A DNA stretch of 11,197 nt. Source: an uncultured Collinsella sp. (GTDB lineage Bacteria; Actinomycetota; Coriobacteriia; Coriobacteriales; Coriobacteriaceae). Each line of letters starts with the position of its first letter. Position 1 is the stretch's first letter. The stretch spans positions 1 through 11,197 of the forward strand of contig CABSBK010000012.1 in the NCBI GenBank assembly GCA_902475865.1, read 5' to 3'. Under the pieces are notes generated by a model, which was not told the DNA's origin, did not search any database, and was given only the letters and a program-made list of their open reading frames with translations. The position numbers were made by a program, and so were the translations under genes. Shown one piece after another: positions 6,160 to 11,197 of the stretch.

Positions 6160-8406
6160 ATGTCCGAGACCATTCAGGACCTCTATACCAGCTTCTCCGA
6201 GCAGATGGAGCCTATCCAGGAGGACAGCCGCTACTTCCGCTATCTGTTTGAGATGGCGCAGGCCTCGGGCACCACGATCGAGCAGCAGCGCGAGGAGCTC
6301 GTCAAGGTGGTGGACGAGGAGTGGATCGGCATGATCGAGGACTCGCTCGACGCTATCAACACCATTATCGAAAATCCGCGCCGCTTTATCACCACCGAGG
6401 AAGAGGTGGTGCCGGTCTCGCTCGCCAAAAAGATCAGCGCCGACAGCGTCCGTCATCTGAGCCAGAACACGCAGTTCCTGGCGCCGAGTGACGATGGCAG
6501 CGTCCACCCCACGCGCATCCTCAACGTCAACACCGTCGAGACCTACGACCTGTACGAGAACCGCTTTATCTACCATCTGATTCAGCGTCTGCTGACGTTT
6601 GTGGACAAGCGCACCGACGTGATCTTTTGGTCGACGGGCAACGAGATCCGCAACCGCTTTAAGATGCACAGCAAGATCGACGACGCGTACGAAGAGATCG
6701 AGTACAACGTCGAGATGACGGTCAAGAACCGCCAGAGCTTTGCCGAGAACGACGCCGACAACATGGACGTCTTTATGCGCATCGACCGCGTGCGCCGCCT
6801 TGTCATGGCGCTGCGCGGCGCGTCGTTCTGCCAGATCATGAACGGCTGCAGCGCGGTCCGCAGCCCCATCCAGCGCACTAACCTCATCATGAAGGACCCC
6901 AACTACCGCAAGTGCTACCAGCTGTGGCAGTTTATGGAGCGCTACGACAAGGTGGGCTACAACATCGACGTGCAGCAGCAGTCGCTGGCATTCGATGACG
7001 AGTACATGGTGCAGATGTACACCAACCTCATCAACAACTACACCGTCTTTAAGAGCCTGACCGATGACGAGCGCAACCTGCAGGAACTTGAGAGTGTGCA
7101 TCCCGAGCCGGTGGCGCCCAAGTTTATTAAAGAGATTAAGGAAGAGCAGGTCGATAGTCCCGACCTGCCCGATGTCGAGGTCCGTCGCGTGTTTGTGGAG
7201 GAGGTCACGCAGGCCCAGCTCGATGCCGAGCAGGCGCTGGCCGAGGCGCGCGAGCAGATCGAGGAGCTGCAGGGGCAGCTGAAGTCCTGGAAGGTGCAGG
7301 CGCACGCGCTGACCGACGAGCGCGACGACCTGGCCGACGAGCTGGACGAGGCAAAGGCGCGCGAGCTGGCGCTGACACAGCGTGCTCAGATGGCCGAGGC
7401 CGATGCCGAAGAGCTGCGTGGCTCGCTGGAGGATGTCGAGGCCGGCAAGAAGGCTGCCGAGGATGCTGCGGCAGAGGCACGCTCGACCGCGGCGGCACAG
7501 CTTGAGCGGATGCGTGCCGAGGCCGATGCCGAGGTCGCGGCCGCTCGCGCCGATGCCGATGCCAAGATTGCAGCTGCCGAGCAGACGGCCGCCGAGCAGG
7601 TCGCGCAGGTCAAGAGCGAGTCCGCCGCGGCTCTGGCTGCCAAGGCGGCGGCCGATGCCGCCGAGCTGCAGGCCACCAAGGACGCTGCTGCGGCCGAGCT
7701 TGCCGGTGTGCGTGAGGCCTCTGCCAAGGAGGTGGCTGCACTGCATGCCAAGCTGGACGCCGCCCAGCTGCAGATCGAGGAAGTGCAGCTGACGGCCGAG
7801 CGCGATGCCCGTGCCGCGGCCGAGGCGGCCGACGCCGCCGCTGCTGTGGTGGAGCAGAGACTCGCCGACACCGTCGCCGCGGCCGAGGAGAAGGTTTGCG
7901 TTGCCCAGCAGGCAGCCGATGCCGCGATCGATGCCGCCCGTGCGGCCGCCGATTCTGCCGTCGAGCAGGCTACGGTGGACGCCAGCGAGAAGGTCGCCGC
8001 TGCCGCTGCCGAGCGCGATGCTGCCACGCATGCCGCCGAGGAGGCCCGTGCCGACGCCGACGCGCGTATCGCTACGGCCGAGCTCGAGGCGGGGGAGCGC
8101 ATTGAGCAGGAACTCGCCGCCGTCATGGCCGTGCACGAGCGCGAGCTCGAGGCCGCCCGCGCCGAGATGCAGCAGCGCTTGGACTCGTTGACGCACGAGC
8201 TGGAGCAGGCCGAGCGCGATCGCGCCCGTGCCGAGCGCCGTGCCGAGGGCAACAGCCTGTCGCGCTATCTGTTGGCCCGCCTGCGCGGCGAGGCTGGCGA
8301 GGGCGTGGCCGCTGCGCCTGACGAGGATGGCGCTTCTGTGGCGGATGTCACCGAGACCGAGGTCGCTGCCGACCCCGAGACTTCCGCAAAGGACGACGAC
8401 AAGTGA
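6160..8406 (+). CDS. DUF2357-like protein with long C-terminal coiled coil
   Basis: This is a 748-residue soluble protein. The N-terminal part (about 1-345) resembles DUF2357 proteins, which usually pair with McrB-like NTPases. The sequence shows RHLSQNTQFLAP (98-109), a run reading TVETYDLYENRFIYHLIQRL (125-144), and PIQRTNLIMKDPNYRKCYQL (236-255), all reminiscent of that family. In many relatives a PD-(D/E)XK nuclease follows at this point. Here the chain instead continues as an Ala/Glu/Asp/Arg-rich heptad-like coil (about 347-697), then a short basic segment SRYLLARLRG (701-710) and an acidic tail ending AKDDDK. I can see no nuclease motif. There is one Cys in the coil (580). The start is ATG 6160 with GGAG six bases upstream. 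The stop overlaps the start of the next peptidase gene. It is likely the partner of the preceding AAA+ protein; a scaffold or tether role is inference. The DUF2357 match is by memory of the family pattern, not by search. Confidence 0.75.
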   Translation: MSETIQDLYTSFSEQMEPIQEDSRYFRYLFEMAQASGTTIEQQREELVKVVDEEWIGMIEDSLDAINTIIENPRRFITTEEEVVPVSLAKKISADSVRHLSQNTQFLAPSDDGSVHPTRILNVNTVETYDLYENRFIYHLIQRLLTFVDKRTDVIFWSTGNEIRNRFKMHSKIDDAYEEIEYNVEMTVKNRQSFAENDADNMDVFMRIDRVRRLVMALRGASFCQIMNGCSAVRSPIQRTNLIMKDPNYRKCYQLWQFMERYDKVGYNIDVQQQSLAFDDEYMVQMYTNLINNYTVFKSLTDDERNLQELESVHPEPVAPKFIKEIKEEQVDSPDLPDVEVRRVFVEEVTQAQLDAEQALAEAREQIEELQGQLKSWKVQAHALTDERDDLADELDEAKARELALTQRAQMAEADAEELRGSLEDVEAGKKAAEDAAAEARSTAAAQLERMRAEADAEVAAARADADAKIAAAEQTAAEQVAQVKSESAAALAAKAAADAAELQATKDAAAAELAGVREASAKEVAALHAKLDAAQLQIEEVQLTAERDARAAAEAADAAAAVVEQRLADTVAAAEEKVCVAQQAADAAIDAARAAADSAVEQATVDASEKVAAAAAERDAATHAAEEARADADARIATAELEAGERIEQELAAVMAVHERELEAARAEMQQRLDSLTHELEQAERDRARAERRAEGNSLSRYLLARLRGEAGEGVAAAPDEDGASVADVTETEVAADPETSAKDDDK

Positions 8407-9110
8407 TGAAGCATGTGCTCCGCGTGATCAACGTGCTGGCGACCGTGGTGATCCTGGTCGCCTTTGTGGTGCTGCTGCGCACGGTGTTCACGCCCGCCGG
8501 CGAGATCCCCACCATCATGGGCTATGGCTTTATGCGCACGCTGACCGGCTCGATGGAGCCGGCGATTCCCGTGCATTCGTTTATCGTCGTCGATACCGAC
8601 AACAGCCAGGTCTACCAGGTGGGCGATATCATCACCTTCCATTCGTCAGATGACGCGCTGGAGGGTTCGCTCAACACGCACCGCATCGTATCCGTGGAGG
8701 CCGCGTCCGACGGCTCGCCGGTCTACCGCACCAAGGGCGACGCCAATCCGGTTGAGGACGCCGCGCCCGTGCCCGCCGCCGATGTGGTGGGCCGCGTGGT
8801 CTTTGTCTCGGCAGGCCTGGGCGTGGTGGTGTCGCTGCTCACCAATCCGCTGCTGTTCTTCCCGCTTATCGTGGTGCCGTTGGTTGTGCTGCTGGTGCTC
8901 GAGATTCGCCATATGGTCAAAACCACGCAAGAGGTGGCGCGCGCCGAGGACGAGGCCGCCCTGCGCGCAGCCGTGGAGCAGATTCGCGAAAAACGTCGCC
9001 GCGAGCAGGAAGGCCAGGATAGCGCCAAGGAGCAGAACGACGGTGGCCATACCGATGAAAGTGCGGAAGCCGAACCCGGCGCCCTAGACGATTCCAACCA
9101 CTCGGCATAG
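8403..9110 (+). CDS. ER/SipW-type signal peptidase I (second copy)
   Basis: The protein has 235 residues if read from GTG 8403, or 234 from ATG 8406; numbers here use the former. The N-terminal membrane segment (about 6-27) leads to LTGSMEP with predicted nucleophile Ser50. VGDIITFH follows (73-80), then LNTHRI with His93 in the position used by Lys in LepB, and YRTKGDAN with Asp113. A hydrophobic region (about 132-168) returns the chain to the cytoplasm, and a charged tail rich in Glu, Lys and Arg (about 170-235) follows. It is thus the same class as the first peptidase, although the two differ widely outside the motifs. The start overlaps the preceding stop (GTGATG region); AAAGGA (8388-8393) is nine bases from the GTG and twelve from the ATG, so the start is unsettled. 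Substrates are probably the four upstream exported proteins; a regulatory or specialised role for one copy is possible. Confidence 0.88.
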   Translation: MMKHVLRVINVLATVVILVAFVVLLRTVFTPAGEIPTIMGYGFMRTLTGSMEPAIPVHSFIVVDTDNSQVYQVGDIITFHSSDDALEGSLNTHRIVSVEAASDGSPVYRTKGDANPVEDAAPVPAADVVGRVVFVSAGLGVVVSLLTNPLLFFPLIVVPLVVLLVLEIRHMVKTTQEVARAEDEAALRAAVEQIREKRRREQEGQDSAKEQNDGGHTDESAEAEPGALDDSNHSA

Positions 9111-9188
9111 CGCGTCTGCGCCTTTCGTCCCTGCAATTTGTATGCTCGTAGACGTTCCGAATTGTCTGCTTTTTCATGCCGATATTCG

Positions 9189-9197
9189 TGCTACAGT
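9189..9197 (+). promoter_or_regulatory. extended -10 promoter of the transporter gene
   Basis: TGCTACAGT matches the extended -10 form TGnTATAAT at the TG and at four of six core bases. It lies 38 bases upstream of the start codon at 9236 in an AT-richer gap of 125 bases. No convincing -35 box lies at 16-18 bases, in line with extended -10 promoters. It would start a transcription unit separate from the export operon. Confidence 0.4.
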
Positions 9198-9235
9198 TTG
9201 AGCGCTTTGTTGCCAATTGATTTCGGGGGAGTGGG

Positions 9236-10258
9236 ATGGAGCAGGAACGCACAGCTCAGCGTGCACGCGAAAGGGCTTCGGTACCGATGACGACGGCGTC
9301 CGATTTTGTCGTGCCCGAGGGAACTGACGAGCTCAGCCGCAACACCCGTCGCGCCTGGCGCGACCGTCTCAACGACGCCCAGACGCGCAAGATGATCACG
9401 GGCGTTTTAGCCACGCTGGTGGGCGGTTCGTTTTGGGGTTTCTCGGGTACCAGCGCGAGTTTTTTGTTCGATACCTACCATGTCGATACGCTGTGGCTTA
9501 TGAGCATACGGCAGATTCTCGCCGGCCTGCTCTTTATGGCTGTGGTTGTCACGCGCGACCGCGCACGCCTGGTCAAGCTTTGGACGACGCCCGCTGATCG
9601 CAAGCAGCTGCTGCTCTTTACCGCTTTTGGCCTGCTCTTTAACCAGTTTTGTTATCTTTCGGCCGTGCGCCTGACCAATGCTGGAACTGCGACGGTGCTC
9701 CAGTGCCTGCAACTGGTCATCATTATGGGCTACACCTGCGTGATCGACCATCGCATGCCTCGCGTGCGTGAGGCCGCTGGCATTGGGTTGGCCTTGGGCG
9801 GCACCTTTTTAATCGCTACCGGCGGCGACCCGACCAGTCTGAGCATATCGCCGCTTGGCCTGGTCGCAGGCCTTATGTGTGCGGTTAGCGCCGCCTGTAT
9901 GGCGGTGATTCCCGCCAAGATTCTGTCCGAATACGGCAGCCCTATTGTTACAGGCTCGGCTATGCTTACGGCTGGTGTCGTTTCGAGCGTCTTTGTGCAG
10001 CCGTGGGCTCATATGCCGGCCCTCGACACTGCTGCCGTCGAAGCGCTCGCGGTGTTTGTGATCGTGGGCTCTTTCCTGGCGTATATGCTCTATATGCAGG
10101 GCGTCAAGGATATTGGCTCCGTACGTGCGAGTCTCATCGGAACTGTGGAGCCGGTCTCGGCAACCATTACCAGCGCCGTTATGCTGGGCACGGTGTTTTT
10201 GCCGACCGACTTGATTGGCTTTGTCATGATCATCGTGATGATGTTCCTGACGGTATAG
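9236..10258 (+). CDS. EamA/DMT-family transporter
   Basis: This 340-residue integral membrane protein of the drug/metabolite transporter superfamily probably moves a small metabolite across the cytoplasmic membrane; the substrate cannot be told. After a hydrophilic N-terminus of about 50 residues come two EamA-type repeats (about 55-195 and 205-340), with about ten hydrophobic segments in all. Family-typical runs include GGSFWGFSGT (63-72), LTNAGTATVLQCLQL (146-160) and, in the second repeat, GSVRASLIGTVEPVSATITS (294-313). The length is slightly above the usual 290-310 residues because of the N-terminal extension. The ATG at 9236 follows GGGGGAG (9225-9231). An internal ATG at 9287 would remove part of the extension but has a weaker ribosome site. 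It has its own promoter candidate and does not look functionally linked to the upstream operon. Confidence 0.9.
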   Translation: MEQERTAQRARERASVPMTTASDFVVPEGTDELSRNTRRAWRDRLNDAQTRKMITGVLATLVGGSFWGFSGTSASFLFDTYHVDTLWLMSIRQILAGLLFMAVVVTRDRARLVKLWTTPADRKQLLLFTAFGLLFNQFCYLSAVRLTNAGTATVLQCLQLVIIMGYTCVIDHRMPRVREAAGIGLALGGTFLIATGGDPTSLSISPLGLVAGLMCAVSAACMAVIPAKILSEYGSPIVTGSAMLTAGVVSSVFVQPWAHMPALDTAAVEALAVFVIVGSFLAYMLYMQGVKDIGSVRASLIGTVEPVSATITSAVMLGTVFLPTDLIGFVMIIVMMFLTV

Positions 10259-10283
10259 CTTACGCCGCTGCCTAGACGGGCAC

Positions 10284-10314
10284 GGTGTTGCACCACAATT
10301 CCGCGAATTGGTGC
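10284..10314 (+). other. palindromic hairpin after the transporter gene
   Basis: CAATTC (10296-10301) and GAATTG (10305-10310) form a perfect 6-3-6 inverted repeat. An outer pairing GCACC (10290-10294) with GGTGC (10310-10314) gives a longer stem with an AC bulge. GGTG (10284-10287) can alternatively pair with CACC (10291-10294). No T-run follows, so it may be a weak terminator or an operator. It lies 26-56 bases past the stop codon. Confidence 0.35.
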
Positions 10315-10326
10315 CTGCATCTGGAG

Positions 10327-10356
10327 TTTAACTGACGATGCCAAATATGTCATAAA
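10327..10356 (+). promoter_or_regulatory. weak promoter candidate for the last gene
   Basis: TTTAAC (10327-10332) and CATAAA (10351-10356), separated by 18 bases and with TG just before the -10 box, form a modest sigma-70-like pair in the most AT-rich stretch of the window. The match is weak; a TTGACT at 10369 lies too close to the start codon to serve as its -35 box. Confidence 0.22.
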
Positions 10357-10397
10357 CTAATAGCGTTATTGACTTTTAGTATTGCGAGGACTCCTCT

Positions 10398-11197
10398 ATG
10401 GCTGGTAACCACTTTAAGAACGGCGACGGCGAGCGCCCTGCAGTTCCGCCGCGTTCAAATGGGACTGGAAACGCTGGCGTACCGAGTGGATCCAGCCAAA
10501 ACGGTGCTGGCAACCGTACGTCTCCGGGCGAAACGGCGATGTTTACCGCTCTGTACGAACAGTCTCAAAAGGCAAAACAGGCTGGTCGCGTAGGCAGGAA
10601 GGCATTTCCGGGCAGGGCGGGCTCTGCGGCTTCGCCGGACGGGGTCCGTCCGGCGCCAACGGGCGGTGCAAATGTCGCCGGCCCCGCTGACCCCGCTAAC
10701 AACGCTCATCGCGCTCACAACGCCGGCCCCATCAACTCTGCCAATCCCGCCAATAGTGCTTCTTCTGCTGGAGACGCAGGGCTTACGGGTAACCTAGGCA
10801 CTATCTATACGGGCGCTTCCGAAACCGGCACGTTTGCCCGTCTCGATGACGACGGTGCCGAGTTTAAGGGCTCGGGCTCTAAAGAAGATTATTACGATTT
10901 TGGCTTGAACTACGGCGGTGATTCCTCGACGAGCCCGACCTCGAACGGCCTGGTTCGCCATCGCCATCGCAAGGGCGAGCGCAAGAACCGCCGCGTTGCA
11001 GTCGCTGTCGCTGCCATCGTCGCGGTGGTTCTTGTCGCGTTTGGCGTGAGCGGCTTCATGCTGCTTAACTCGGCAAAAACCGTGAAGAGTCAGGCAAAGG
11101 AAACTGTCGAGATCGTCGGCGGCCTTAAGGACAAGGTCACGTCGGGCGATTTTTCGACCCTGCCCGACGATGCGAAAAAGATCGACGAGCTCTGCAG
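10398..11197 (+). CDS. membrane protein with low-complexity N-terminus, probably DUF4012 (partial)
   Basis: The frame is open from ATG 10398 to the window end: 266 residues, with the 3' end missing. GAGGA (10386-10390) lies seven bases upstream and supports the start. The first 185 or so residues are predicted cytoplasmic and rich in Gly, Ala, Asn, Pro and Ser (for example PADPANNAHRAHNAGPINSA, 96-115). An acidic Tyr-containing patch (KEDYYDFGLNYGG, 162-174) and a basic run (RHRHRKGERKNRR, 187-199) follow. Then comes one membrane segment (about 200-223), after which the chain would be extracellular. The part after the membrane, with TVKSQAKETVEIVGGLKDKV (228-247) and SGDFSTLPDDAKKIDEL (249-265), resembles the start of DUF4012 proteins of actinobacteria, a family linked to the cell envelope but without a settled function. 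That match is from memory and moderate; a LytR-type or other single-pass envelope protein is the alternative. Confidence 0.7.
   Translation, partial: MAGNHFKNGDGERPAVPPRSNGTGNAGVPSGSSQNGAGNRTSPGETAMFTALYEQSQKAKQAGRVGRKAFPGRAGSAASPDGVRPAPTGGANVAGPADPANNAHRAHNAGPINSANPANSASSAGDAGLTGNLGTIYTGASETGTFARLDDDGAEFKGSGSKEDYYDFGLNYGGDSSTSPTSNGLVRHRHRKGERKNRRVAVAVAAIVAVVLVAFGVSGFMLLNSAKTVKSQAKETVEIVGGLKDKVTSGDFSTLPDDAKKIDELC

Noticed and set aside
4248..6173. 641-residue open frame on the minus strand opposite the AAA+ gene
   Set aside because: It is antisense to a gene with clear Walker motifs, is rich in His, Val and Leu as expected from reading GC-rich codons backwards, and shows no domain that I recognise.
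6091..8196. 701-residue open frame on the minus strand opposite the coiled-coil gene
   Set aside because: It mirrors the Ala/Glu-rich codons of the + strand coil, giving repetitive Leu/Gly/His sequence with no recognised motif; codon bias explains its length.
7440..8250. repetitive Ala/Asp/Glu codons suggesting a DNA tandem repeat
   Set aside because: The periodicity is at the protein level (heptad-like); I could not find a constant-length DNA unit.
4368..8406. a complete type IV restriction system (McrBC)
   Set aside because: The NTPase and the DUF2357-like partner fit part of the pattern, but no DNA-recognition domain and no nuclease motif are visible, so restriction cannot be claimed.
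9110..9125. GCGC-GTCT-GCGC followed by CCTTT as a terminator after the second peptidase gene
   Set aside because: The stem has only four pairs and the T-run is three bases, too weak to call although transcription may well end near here.

Overview
The window is GC-rich, and its genes use mostly G or C at third codon positions. All ten genes that I accept lie on the + strand. The combination of GC-rich DNA, exported proteins with SipW-type signal peptides, ER-type (Ser/His) signal peptidases and a tightly packed operon suggests a gut actinobacterium of the Coriobacteriia, most like Collinsella. That assignment is inference from gene content and style; no marker gene in the window proves it.

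Bases 1-9110 look like one operon of eight genes. Four tandem, diverged paralogues (81-965, 977-1813, 1827-2759, 2762-3565) encode exported proteins. Each has a hydrophobic signal segment ending in a T(Y/F)AW(F/Y) motif, typical of substrates of SipW-type signal peptidase (the TasA/camelysin class), and a shared C-terminal signature around E-G-[C/T]-D. A signal peptidase of the ER/SipW type follows (3626-4375). Next come a membrane-anchored McrB-like AAA+ NTPase (4368-6059), a DUF2357-like (McrC-side) protein with a coiled coil of about 350 residues where a nuclease would be expected (6160-8406), and a second ER-type signal peptidase (about 8403-9110). Spacing is 2-13 bases between the four paralogues, and the 4368 gene and the second peptidase gene each overlap the gene before them. 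The only gaps inside the unit are 60 and 100 bases.

The working model is that the two peptidases process the four surface proteins, which may form a fibre or surface layer. The McrB-like NTPase and the coiled-coil partner may act on the cytoplasmic face as an assembly, gating or sensing module. McrB-like and DUF2357-like proteins are otherwise known from restriction and defence. Their use next to a SipW-type export set, with no nuclease visible, is the most interesting feature of the window.

After a 125-base gap holding a plausible extended -10 promoter comes an EamA/DMT-family transporter gene (9236-10258). A 139-base AT-richer gap with a palindromic hairpin follows. The window ends inside a gene (10398 onward) for a membrane protein with a long low-complexity cytoplasmic N-terminus, probably of the DUF4012 type. 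These last two genes look like ordinary neighbours, not members of the export operon.
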